NCBI RefSeq assembly: GCF_009828855.1
Contig: NZ_WUAG01000001.1
Span: 868,001-932,000 of the forward strand
Reading direction: 5' to 3'
Length of the DNA stretch: 64,000 nt
Source: Psychromonas sp. L1A2
GTDB taxonomy: Bacteria > Pseudomonadota > Gammaproteobacteria > Enterobacterales > Psychromonadaceae
Shown here: one piece after another, positions 49,967 to 57,884 of the stretch
Position numbering within the stretch: the stretch's first letter is position 1
Layout: the number at the start of each line of letters is the position of its first letter
Made by a program: the position numbers and the translations under genes
The notes under the pieces: generated by a model
Told to the model about the DNA's origin: nothing
The model's database searches: none
What the model saw: only the letters and a program-made list of their open reading frames with translations

Positions 49967-50060
49967 ATGAATAGTTTTCATCTGTTCGTATGATCGAGTT
50001 TATGTGCTTTTCGATACAGTAAAGTATCAATCATAAACACACCTTGGCTATGGTTGAACA
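49967..50060 (+). pseudogene. Fragment of a CPBP protease gene (5' end only)
   Basis: The DNA from the ATG at 49967 resembles the start of the intact CPBP gene at 51513 over about 95 bp. It is best at TTTATGTGCTTTTCGATACA, AGTATCAATCA and CTATGGTT, at roughly 85 percent identity by eye over the last 65 bp. It has an early stop (TAG) and indels. The intact copy lies downstream of the lipoprotein gene, so this is a relic of a duplication or insertion at that spot. The rest of 49777-50171 is AT-rich and presumably carries promoters. Confidence 0.65.
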
Positions 50061-50171
50061 TATTGAATATGACATGTTTTCTTCACTATTTTGGCTTTTA
50101 CTGAGAGCATAAATAATAGGTTTACTACTGTTAACCCAATTGATTAAATACACATTATAAATAGGCTTTCG

Positions 50172-51428
50172 ATGATAATAAAAAAACAACTTAAATGTAC
50201 CTTACTGTTTGTCATTACTATTGTTGGCATACTTGGCTGTAATAGCACGCCTGCTCAATCTAATGATTCAGCCTTAGATATTGAAGAAGAGTATATTGAC
50301 GAAAAGTACAGTGAAGAAAATGCAAGTTGGTTAGCAGGTTCTTGGGGCATAACGCAAAGAGTTGATGGTGGCTATAAGCTTGATCAATCCGTCGATGCCG
50401 GATCTGCTCACTGGGTTGCTGGTGCAGAAGAGATAGTTAAAAATCTTCCTTCATCAGGACATGTCATCACTTCTTTCACTCATCCTGCTCATGCTTTTCT
50501 TTTTACATTACGTGATAACGACAATGTTGATGTAGCCGCTATCCATCCAGATATGGTTCCTCGGCTTGAAAATGAACAAATCATTTTTGATGTGATTAAT
50601 GTTTATCGAAAGGCGGGCAAAAAAGTTATTTTATATTTAAATGCAGCAGGGCCATCAATGATCACTGATAATGATCCTGAAAATGAACGTGAGATAAAAG
50701 CCGCATGGGAAGAGTACTATAATACTGAATGGAATGGTGATGAAGGTGCTGCTTGGCGCTATTTAGTAGAGGGTTATGCCAAAAGGTTTGATGGTTTAGT
50801 GGATGGCTATTGGTTAGATAATGTGAGGAAATTACCAGGTTCACTATCTGATTTTGTTGATACGTTACGCAGCGTCGACCCAACGTTAGCGATTGGCATC
50901 AATGAAAAAAAAGCGTATTTTACCGATGCCAGTGGCGAGTATCTTTATGTTGATAGTGATGGTTTAGATGATCAAGATGACACTGATTATAAAATAATAA
51001 AACATGTACCTACCAACGAATACGGAGACTTTACTGCTGGTCATATCACACCGCTAGGGCGAGGTGCACCCCCTAACTCTTGGGGTTACGAAGAATATAC
51101 GATTCCAGATATGCAAGAGACTCCTTGGGATAGTTACAACGGCAATAAAAAAGCACTTAAGCACGGTTGGTTTCCTATTAGAAGTACATGGAGTAGTTCA
51201 AGGTCTGATTTAGTCTTTGGGATCGAGCAAGCCTATCGTTTTACTCGTAAGATTACTGATGCTGGCGCGGGTATTACTTGGTCAACGACTCAAGATGAAG
51301 GTTATATGAGTGCAGATGAAATGGATATTATGATAGAAATTGAAAATAGAATAACTCAAACCCCAAAAGCAAACTATGAAGCTTATCAAAAGCCAGTTGG
51401 CGCTTATTTATTAGGCGAAACGCCTTAA
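50172..51428 (+). CDS. Secreted lipoprotein with a glycosidase-like barrel
   Basis: 418 residues. A type II signal ends at ILGC (Cys about 23), so it should be lipidated. The mature part has GITQRVDGGYKLDQSV, KKVILYLNAAG, RFDGLVDGYWLDNV and GITWSTTQ, similar to TIM-barrel glycosidases or fucosidase-like proteins from marine bacteria. I cannot place it in a specific family. It is flanked by a CPBP fragment upstream and the intact CPBP gene downstream. Confidence 0.6.
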   Translation: MIIKKQLKCTLLFVITIVGILGCNSTPAQSNDSALDIEEEYIDEKYSEENASWLAGSWGITQRVDGGYKLDQSVDAGSAHWVAGAEEIVKNLPSSGHVITSFTHPAHAFLFTLRDNDNVDVAAIHPDMVPRLENEQIIFDVINVYRKAGKKVILYLNAAGPSMITDNDPENEREIKAAWEEYYNTEWNGDEGAAWRYLVEGYAKRFDGLVDGYWLDNVRKLPGSLSDFVDTLRSVDPTLAIGINEKKAYFTDASGEYLYVDSDGLDDQDDTDYKIIKHVPTNEYGDFTAGHITPLGRGAPPNSWGYEEYTIPDMQETPWDSYNGNKKALKHGWFPIRSTWSSSRSDLVFGIEQAYRFTRKITDAGAGITWSTTQDEGYMSADEMDIMIEIENRITQTPKANYEAYQKPVGAYLLGETP

Positions 51429-51437
51429 TAGTAAAGT

Positions 51438-51461
51438 CGGCTGTTAAAAACAGCCGTTAAA
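51438..51461 (+). terminator. Hairpin after the lipoprotein gene
   Basis: CGGCTGTT (51438-51445), loop AAA, AACAGCCG, followed by a poor U-tract TTAAAAAT. Weak terminator. Confidence 0.4.
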
Positions 51462-51512
51462 AATCGGTCAATCTAACAGCGTAAAAACAACCAATAAGCA
51501 GTAACTAATAAA

Positions 51513-52451
51513 ATGACTTTTTATCTATTAGCGTTATCGATTTTATGTGTTTTTCCATACTGTAAAGTATCAATCATCAAGCAACCGCTTTGGTTATGGT
51601 TAATGGCTTTGAGTGTTGTTAGTGGTTACGTCGAACAACATATAGATACTGTTGGGTTGGTGGGTATCGTGGTTTATGTCGCTTTATATCATGGCGCGCT
51701 TTACATAAAACAGCCAATCATACGGGCAATATCAAGTACTGCTTTTATCACCAGTTCATTGGCATTAGCCGTGCATGTCGTACCCGGTTTTAATAACTTA
51801 CCTATTGTTATTAATGAGCTGATCACCAGCGATGCCATTCCTTATACCCTTTATGCTAACTTTGATAAGGGAATGGCGGGATTGTTGGTTTGTGCTTACT
51901 TTTTTGCTAAGAGCCAAACAACTAAAACCTTAGATACAACTATACCCTCAACTACAGCCTCAAATACAACTACAGCCTCAAATACAACTACAGTAAAAAT
52001 CAGTACGGTAACAAAACTTAATCAGCCTTTTTTCATTATTATTTGTACCGTGTTAGCGACCTTGACGGTAGCGTTAATGATTGGGCTCGTTGGGTTTAGT
52101 CCTAAAGTGCCAGACTTTTGGTTAGCCTTTATTGCTATTAATCTTTTGTTTACCTGTGTTGCTGAAGAGGCGTTCTTTAGAGGTTTGTTACAAACTAAGT
52201 TGTCGCAATTAATCACAGTTAAACGTTTAGCTATTTTTGCACCGCTTATAACGGCAGCTATTTTTGCCTTGGCGCATTTTATAGGGGGATGGAGTTATGT
52301 GTTGGTATCAGGTGTGGCAGGTTTTGGTTACAGTTATATTTTTTATAAAACACAGCGGTTAGAATGGGCTATTTTGTGTCATTGGTTAGTGAATGTTTCA
52401 CACTTCTTTTTGTTTACTTATCCGATGATAGGAGAGGTGGCCCCTCTTTGA
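51513..52451 (+). CDS. CPBP family intramembrane metalloprotease
   Basis: 312 residues, about eight membrane helices. The conserved motifs are EEAFFRGLLQTKL (first glutamates and Arg, about residues 223-235), the histidine in FALAHFIGG and HWLVNVSHFF at the end. Before these there is a Thr/Asn/Ala-rich soluble insert (about residues 148-166) made of the 18-bp DNA repeat. Possible roles are prenyl or bacteriocin-type processing; substrate unknown. The 5' end has a degraded twin at 49967. Confidence 0.83.
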   Translation: MTFYLLALSILCVFPYCKVSIIKQPLWLWLMALSVVSGYVEQHIDTVGLVGIVVYVALYHGALYIKQPIIRAISSTAFITSSLALAVHVVPGFNNLPIVINELITSDAIPYTLYANFDKGMAGLLVCAYFFAKSQTTKTLDTTIPSTTASNTTTASNTTTVKISTVTKLNQPFFIIICTVLATLTVALMIGLVGFSPKVPDFWLAFIAINLLFTCVAEEAFFRGLLQTKLSQLITVKRLAIFAPLITAAIFALAHFIGGWSYVLVSGVAGFGYSYIFYKTQRLEWAILCHWLVNVSHFFLFTYPMIGEVAPL

Positions 52452-52470
52452 TTTTTTAGAGGGGTCGTCT
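52441..52470. other. GC-rich hairpin at the CPBP stop
   Basis: CCCCTCT, a 10-base loop with a T run, and AGAGGGG. No T-tract after it, so not a standard terminator. Confidence 0.4.
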
Positions 52471-52611
52471 GCGCTCATCCGATCAACTTAGGTTTTATTT
52501 ACAGTATTGTTAGCCTGAACTCATTGAAGCATTTAGACGTTTATTTACTTGGTGTTTTGCCTTAGCGGCGATCTTGCTTTTCTTATGTGAAGGTAAACCT
52601 TTTTACAAAGC

Positions 52612-52911
52612 TTATATATTGAGTGCAAAACTGAGCAGGACACGCTTTCCTGATTCGATTTTAGTGACGCTGTGTTCGTACCTGTCGGGTCTAAATAAAT
52701 ACACACGGTTAAATAAGTTAATAATGCATTTTGTACACTTAAACACACCACCCACTTTTGGTTGTACCAAGATTAAATTGAGTTTGTAATAACGCCCTTT
52801 TTGTACATTATCGACATGGTTCATCACACTGTGGTTAATAGGGTAGGTCACTAGGTTTATTGAAAATAGCTTACTATAAAAAATGGTTTTGTTTTTAATG
52901 GTTGCCGTCAT
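52612..52911 (-). CDS. Small 2OG-Fe(II) oxygenase-like protein
   Basis: 99 residues with GGAG before the ATG (GTGGAGATAATATG). The double-stranded beta-helix pattern is visible: HVD (metal His and Asp, about 32-34), GRYYKLNLIL, GGVF, then FRPDRYEHSV with the second His and ESGKR with the 2-oxoglutarate Arg, and LLSFALNI at the end. The protein lacks the usual N-terminal helices, so it is a minimal domain. Substrate unknown. The gap to the CPBP gene is 160 bp. Confidence 0.62.
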   Translation of the reverse strand: MTATIKNKTIFYSKLFSINLVTYPINHSVMNHVDNVQKGRYYKLNLILVQPKVGGVFKCTKCIINLFNRVYLFRPDRYEHSVTKIESGKRVLLSFALNI

Positions 52912-53323
52912 ATTATCTCCACGTTGTTTACGGCTTTATTGTAGCATTGAGTCACCTTGTAATACGTTAGCTTAGTGATATCAAAATACGATGAGATATA
53001 ACCAAATAGTTTGCTTGTTACGATGTGAAAAGGATTGTCTCATTTGGAAAATCTTAAGTATAAAGGGGAGACATCGTTACATTGAATGATGGTTAAAGCT
53101 TTCAAAAAATTAAACGACGAATAAATTCTCATCTATTTTCTAATTTGCAGTCTTTCCACCACAATTATGACAGTCTGCTACCTTTCACCATGATTAATAA
53201 ATCATAACTTTATTATATCTCTTTGTTTTATCGTTAAATCAACGTAGAGTTATGTAATATTTTAATCATTAACTCTTGTCGTGTTTTCGCGGTTAAAGTG
53301 ACATTTTGTGAGTTAATAAAGCT
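52912..53323. other. Intergenic stretch before the cassette array
   Basis: About 410 bp, AT-rich, no gene. It must hold the promoter of the oxygenase gene. No integron integrase, no attI-like element other than the GTTATAC at 53324-53330 was recognised. Confidence 0.5.
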
Positions 53324-53353
53324 GTTATACGTTTTTAAAAATAGAGTTCATCA

Positions 53354-54676
53354 ATGATAATTAAAGCTTCCCAACTATTAGAATTATTTATTCAAGAAGA
53401 AACTACAAAATTAAAAGGTTTTAAAATGCCTCATATGCCAACTTTAGGTAGCGCATATGAAAAGGTTACAAAAAATGGAATTGATCAATCTTTTATTCTT
53501 CCTGAAAATTTGAATTTACAAGTCGTGTCTGGATTTGTTTCTGTAGGAGGTGAAATGTTGCCGGAGCAGATCGATTGCATGCTTGTTCATGGGGTTGGTG
53601 TTAAGTATGGATTAACAGATGAATATATATATGAAATAGAAAACATACTTTGTATATTTGAAGTAAAGAAAACTCTCAGAAAAAAAGACTATTTAGATGC
53701 TTTTGAACACTTGGGTAAAATAAGAAAGAAATTTTCTCAACATTTTGAAAACAAGCTCAGAAGTGGAAAATTTGAACCTGATATCACAGTTGCGAGGAAG
53801 ATTTTTTCACAAATGACAGGGAAGATTGCTCCTGAAAAATACTTAGATCTTCACTCTCTTTCAAAATGTGATGCACTTTTGTTTTATTCATTAGTCCAAG
53901 AATCTATTGCTCCTGTTAGTATAATTCATGGCTATGAAGGATATAAAAGTGAAAAAGGCTTAAGAACTGCTTTTCTAGATATCCTTGATGAAAAATCTAA
54001 AAAAGGTGCTCAAGGAGCAGGGGTTCCAAGCATTCCTACATTGGTTACATCTAATGAATATTGCATTGTTAAAAGTAATGGTATTCCTTTCTCTGTTTTT
54101 AAAGATAAAAATTCTTGGGTTGTATCTTTTTCAACAAGACATAATCCAGCCAAAATGATTCTAGAATTAATTTGGTCGAAAATTTCAATATATTTCAATA
54201 TAAAGATGCCATGGGACGATGGTCTCCATATGGATAATATTAAACCTTTACTATTAGCTCTTCCTAAAGAAATCGGAGAGCGAGTAGGCTGGTTATATGA
54301 AACTATAGAAATGAAGGAAAAATATTTAAAGCGAGAAGATGATACTACATGGTACCCACATCATCTAGGTTCCGCAGAAATGGCCGCCATTAATATTATG
54401 GCTATGCAGGGTGGTTATTTGCCATTAGATAATGAAATGCAAGAGTATCTTAAAAACAGTGAAAGCTCTACTTTAGAAAATGTTATCGATTCTTTAACTA
54501 ATAGCCGAGAATTCATGGTTGATGGAGGTTATTTAAGACCTATTAATAATTTGACTCATGTTTTAACTAATGATGACGGAAGTGGATATGCTTCATCGGA
54601 AAGCGAAAAATTTGATTTGTGGTGTGAAAACAATAATATCACCCCTAGTTATATGAATATAATCTTCGTGGAATAA
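53354..54676 (+). CDS. DUF6602-like protein (cassette 1)
   Basis: 440 residues. GGEMLPEQIDCMLV and the IENILCIFEVKKTL block form a D-x12+-ExK pattern of the PD-(D/E)xK nuclease fold, as in DUF6602. This suggests a nuclease or sensor domain; the rest is alpha/beta and not recognised. It is the sole gene of cassette 1. Phage defence is a possible role, not shown. Confidence 0.7.
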   Translation: MIIKASQLLELFIQEETTKLKGFKMPHMPTLGSAYEKVTKNGIDQSFILPENLNLQVVSGFVSVGGEMLPEQIDCMLVHGVGVKYGLTDEYIYEIENILCIFEVKKTLRKKDYLDAFEHLGKIRKKFSQHFENKLRSGKFEPDITVARKIFSQMTGKIAPEKYLDLHSLSKCDALLFYSLVQESIAPVSIIHGYEGYKSEKGLRTAFLDILDEKSKKGAQGAGVPSIPTLVTSNEYCIVKSNGIPFSVFKDKNSWVVSFSTRHNPAKMILELIWSKISIYFNIKMPWDDGLHMDNIKPLLLALPKEIGERVGWLYETIEMKEKYLKREDDTTWYPHHLGSAEMAAINIMAMQGGYLPLDNEMQEYLKNSESSTLENVIDSLTNSREFMVDGGYLRPINNLTHVLTNDDGSGYASSESEKFDLWCENNNITPSYMNIIFVE

Positions 54677-54678
54677 AC

Positions 54679-54778
54679 GTATAACAAAGCAATTAAACGG
54701 AACTAAAACAGTGGGTTACGTTTCGCTTCGCTACACATTTTAACCCACTGCTTTAGTCCGCTTATTGCGGCGTTAAAT
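54679..54778 (+). other. attC site of cassette 1
   Basis: R'' GTATAAC (54679-54685), R' GTTAAAT (54772-54778). Palindromic inner arms ACAGTGGGTTA and TAACCCACTG with AACGGAAC and TTTAGTCCGC near the ends. Length 100 bp. Confidence 0.88.
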
Positions 54779-54792
54779 GCCAAGGTATAGAT

Positions 54793-55287
54793 ATGAGCAT
54801 TGAGATTAGAAAAATAGAAGATAAGGATATTAGTGGTTTTTATGATGCTTTATGCACTGTTGCAAGCGAAGGGATCTATTTACTTACAACCAATCCGCCA
54901 CCCTATGAAAGAATGGAAAATTTTGTTCGTAACAATATTGAAAAGAACAACTCTCAATACGTTGCTGTATTGAACGATAAAATTGTCGGTTGGGCTGATA
55001 TCATTCCATTAGAACGAAATACAATGAATCATGTCGGACAGCTTGGCATGGGGGTTATCGCAGATTTTCGCGGCAAGGGAATTGGATCTCAACTTTTAGA
55101 AAAAGCAATCGCACATGCTTGGAATCAAAAATTAACACGACTAGAACTTGAAGTGTTTTCTGATAATCAAATAGCCATTGAGTTATATGAAAAATACAAA
55201 TTCGAAGTTGAAGGTGTAAAAAAGAACGCAAGATTGTTCGAAAATAGATATCAAAACATCACAATTATGGCGCAATATGGCACTTAA
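54793..55287 (+). CDS. GNAT-family N-acetyltransferase (cassette 2)
   Basis: 164 residues. The acetyl-CoA loop is GMGVIADFRGKGIGSQLLEKA (about residues 87-107), with an arginine-glycine pattern RGKGIG. ELYEKYKFEVEGVKKN near the C-terminus is typical of GNAT motif B. Substrate unknown; cassette GNATs can modify antibiotics or proteins. The stop lies inside attC2. Confidence 0.88.
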   Translation: MSIEIRKIEDKDISGFYDALCTVASEGIYLLTTNPPPYERMENFVRNNIEKNNSQYVAVLNDKIVGWADIIPLERNTMNHVGQLGMGVIADFRGKGIGSQLLEKAIAHAWNQKLTRLELEVFSDNQIAIELYEKYKFEVEGVKKNARLFENRYQNITIMAQYGT

Positions 55288-55391
55288 CAAGCTGCTGCAC
55301 GCGGACTCGATACAGTTGTCGCTGTTTTTTGCTAAAAAAAAAAGCAGCAAAAACAACACCAACTTACTCGCCAGTGAGCAGGGCGTTAGGC
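55282..55391 (+). other. attC site of cassette 2
   Basis: R'' ACTTAAC (55282-55288), overlapping the GNAT stop, and R' GTTAGGC (55385-55391). Inner arms GCGGACTCGATACAGTTG and ACACCAACTTACTCGCC are not a perfect pair, and there is an A10 run with AGCAGCAAAAA in the loop. Length 110 bp. Confidence 0.78.
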
Positions 55392-55409
55392 TTCTCAAGG
55401 ATGCAGTGC

Positions 55410-56234
55410 ATGGAATCTTTTATCGAGTTAATTTCAAAAGTGCCTAATGTGATTTGGAGTGCGGTGATTGCATCATTCCTCACATTTTTAGGTGTTTTGT
55501 GGACAAATAGAGGAAATGAAAAACGACAAACTGCGTTACTTGAGCACGAAAAGCAAAAGTATCAATCAGAGCAAAAATTAGCTTTAAAGAAAGAAGTATT
55601 TTTAAACGTAGCTAGGTCATTTGCTGATGTTTTAGGAATAATCCCTAAATTAATGAATTTAGATTTCACACAAAAAGAAATTGAAATTCAAATGTCTGAT
55701 CATAGCGGAATTGTTGCCAAATCTTATCTTGCAGCAAAAGAAGAGTCCGTTGCAGCTATTTTGAATTATTCAGCCGAAACGGCTGAAGTTTTTATTCAAT
55801 TAATGAAAGAAAGAGCTGTCGCTTTGGATCACAAAAAAGCCATTGAAATATATCAAGTAACTATAGATTCAGCTAAAAAAGAAAAAGATAGAATCATTTC
55901 AATAATGAAAGAGTTAAATCTTCAAGGACACAATAATCAAGCGACTTTTGACTATTTAAATAAAAGTTATGAAACCCAAGAAGGTATTGTCAATCGAAGT
56001 ATAGTGAGTTTAGAAGAGCAAAAGTCTATATTACAGCCTTTACATATGGCTTTCGCAAAAAAGTGCTTGAGTGAGCATAGCCGCCTTTTATCATTGCTAC
56101 CACCAATGACAATTGCTCTGCGTGGTGAACTTGAAAATGATCAAAATTCGCAAACATTTGTTGATGCATTAAATGATAATATTAAAAGAATGAATGTAGC
56201 TTTTGATAGCATATTTGAGAGTAAAGAAGCCTAA
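55410..56234 (+). CDS. Membrane-anchored coiled-coil protein (cassette 3)
   Basis: 274 residues from MESFIELISK, chosen for AAGG nine bases upstream and because it lies inside the cassette; the frame upstream runs into attC2 and is not expected to be coding. One membrane helix (about residues 14-32) is followed by a long helical domain with many Glu and Lys. No family recognised. Might be an anti-phage or toxin-type sensor, but nothing proves it. Confidence 0.7.
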   Translation: MESFIELISKVPNVIWSAVIASFLTFLGVLWTNRGNEKRQTALLEHEKQKYQSEQKLALKKEVFLNVARSFADVLGIIPKLMNLDFTQKEIEIQMSDHSGIVAKSYLAAKEESVAAILNYSAETAEVFIQLMKERAVALDHKKAIEIYQVTIDSAKKEKDRIISIMKELNLQGHNNQATFDYLNKSYETQEGIVNRSIVSLEEQKSILQPLHMAFAKKCLSEHSRLLSLLPPMTIALRGELENDQNSQTFVDALNDNIKRMNVAFDSIFESKEA

Positions 56235-56330
56235 CAAGGGTTTTCAAGTCGGACAAATTACAGTTGGCTTTTTGTTCGTGCCTCACTTATTTTAGCCAAC
56301 TGCAATTTGCCGCTTAAAACGGCGCTATAT
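56229..56330 (+). other. attC site of cassette 3
   Basis: R'' GCCTAAC (56229-56235) pairs exactly with the cassette's own first bases. R' is GCTATAT (56324-56330), a degenerate core site. Inner arms ACAGTTGGCT and AGCCAACTG pair, with AAGTCGGACAAA and TTTGCCGCTT outside. Length 102 bp. Confidence 0.85.
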
Positions 56331-56343
56331 TTCAGGAGGGGTT

Positions 56344-57351
56344 ATGAAGAATAAAACGAACAAAAATCATTTTAGCCCTGTTTTCGCCAATCAATATTGG
56401 ACGAATGAGGTTAGTGGTTGGCACTATAAATATTATTACTATTGTCCATATCGCAAGTGTGTTGTCGATTCTCAAAAAGATAAAGGTAAGACTGCTTGGG
56501 GTTATGAATTTGATTTATATTCCCAAGAGCTAGAGGATCGGCTTGATTCTGAATTAGAAAATGACTCGGCACCACTCTACGAAAAGCTTTTAAATAATGA
56601 CACCTTAGATGCTGATGAAAGAATGAAATGGGGGCAGTTTATTGTTACCCAATCTATGAGAACTCCAAGTTTTTTCAAGTATCGTGACGAACTTGAAAAA
56701 GCACATGGCGGTGACGAATCCTATAAAGAAACTATCATCGGTTGCCAATGGTGCGAAGATAATAAGTATGTTGCTTGTCGAGATTGGATTATTCTTGAAG
56801 CTGCTGAAGATGATTTCTTTGTTCGGACGGATAATCCTGTTTATATGACAGGGTTTCTTCAAAACCCAAGCACTACAATATTTTATCCTTTGAGTCCTAA
56901 AAAGTGTTTTGTTGCTTGTTCTTTTATTGAAATGCTGTTCACTCTAATAGGAGAAGAGCTGCCTCTTCCAAAGCAAAAAGTATTAAAGCTAGAGAAAGGT
57001 GATGCATATAAAATTAACTTTGACCTTATTAAGTCGGCTTCTACTTCTCTAATTGTTGCAAAAAGCGACAACAATCGAGTAATCAGCAAAATGAATGTTG
57101 AACTTCTTGGCACCTTCCCACAAATTCCATTTATGTTATCTTCGGCAGAAAATGATTATGCGGAATCAATTGAAATTGAAAAGATAATTCAATTAATGTC
57201 CTATTCCGATGGAATTGAATATCCAGAATACAGGGAGTATGAGCTTAAACCATTTTATGGGGTTGAGTTTTCAATGGGGATTAATCCATTCTCTGTTTTT
57301 GGTGTAACCAATGAACGGTTAAAAGAGTTGCACCCCGAAATAGAAATATAA
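56344..57351 (+). CDS. DUF4238-like protein (cassette 4)
   Basis: 335 residues after a strong AGGAGGGG site. NHFSPVFANQYW at the start (about residues 8-19), TDNPVYM and YPLSPKKCF in the middle fit the DUF4238 pattern (His-x-Pro, then SDNP and PLS). DUF4238 genes are common in defence-rich and mobile regions; the biochemical role is unknown. The sole gene of cassette 4. Confidence 0.72.
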   Translation: MKNKTNKNHFSPVFANQYWTNEVSGWHYKYYYYCPYRKCVVDSQKDKGKTAWGYEFDLYSQELEDRLDSELENDSAPLYEKLLNNDTLDADERMKWGQFIVTQSMRTPSFFKYRDELEKAHGGDESYKETIIGCQWCEDNKYVACRDWIILEAAEDDFFVRTDNPVYMTGFLQNPSTTIFYPLSPKKCFVACSFIEMLFTLIGEELPLPKQKVLKLEKGDAYKINFDLIKSASTSLIVAKSDNNRVISKMNVELLGTFPQIPFMLSSAENDYAESIEIEKIIQLMSYSDGIEYPEYREYELKPFYGVEFSMGINPFSVFGVTNERLKELHPEIEI

Positions 57352-57450
57352 CAGCAATTTAAGTCGGAACAAAAACAGTTGGCTTTATTTCGTACCTCAA
57401 CAAGTATAGCCAACTACTTTTGTCCGCTTAATGTGGGTGGAGCGTTGAGG
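57346..57450 (+). other. attC site of cassette 4
   Basis: R'' ATATAAC (57346-57352) and R' GTTGAGG (57444-57450). Inner arms CAGTTGGCT and AGCCAACTA, with AAGTCGGAAC and TTTGTCCGCTTAA outside; very like attC3. Length 105 bp. The array ends here: no further R'' of GCCTCAAC type follows. Confidence 0.83.
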
Positions 57451-57884
57451 CTATAGAATTTCTCCAAAAAGAATGTTTTTGCATTCTTTTTTTATAATCT
57501 ATCATTGTACAAAAAAAATCTTTATTGAGCTGGTCTTCTGTGATCTAATCGTTATTATTCGCTCAGAGTTAAATGTGATGGCATCCTTTTTAAATAAAGA
57601 GGCAAACCTTACTTATTTTACCAAAGTAAATTCATCCCAATTGATTTCTCACTGCAAATTATCCCCTTTGAATATGAATATTCATTTTTCCATTCTACTT
57701 TTCCATATTCTTGAATACTCCTTTAGCAGAGTACCTTGATTTAAGTTCTTTTGATAATTGCTATGACAAGGATGAGAGTATTAGTTAGCTGTTATTATTG
57801 ATGATTTTTATACTGTTCACCTTTATGATGGCAGCCTATTTATGAATACAGCTACATTTAAAAAAGATTAAGGAATACTGGGAA
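57451..57884. other. Intergenic stretch after the cassette array
   Basis: 434 bp, AT-rich, with an 88-codon frame at 57473 that I do not trust. It should contain the promoter of the GH8 gene. Confidence 0.5.

Larger units (their letters stand above)
53325..57444 (+). mobile_element. Integron cassette array without integrase (CALIN), four cassettes
   Basis: Four one-gene cassettes (53325-54772, 54773-55385, 55386-56324, 56325-57444), all genes in the same direction, each ended by an attC site of 100-110 bp. Each cassette's first bases with the preceding G form an R' that pairs with that cassette's own R'': exact for cassettes 1 (GTTATAC/GTATAAC) and 3 (GTTAGGC/GCCTAAC), one mismatch for 2 and 4. 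No IntI gene is in the window. Confidence 0.88.

Noticed and set aside
52912..53353. Integron integrase or attI next to the cassette array
   Set aside because: No tyrosine-recombinase frame exists in this stretch or anywhere in the window; only the GTTATAC core was found.
55329..55409. Longer start of the cassette 3 protein from 55329
   Set aside because: That part lies in attC2 of the preceding cassette, and the better start with AAGG upstream is at 55410.
57473..57739. 88-codon frame after the cassette array
   Set aside because: AT-rich, no ribosome site, no recognisable features; coding DNA around it ends in attC4.
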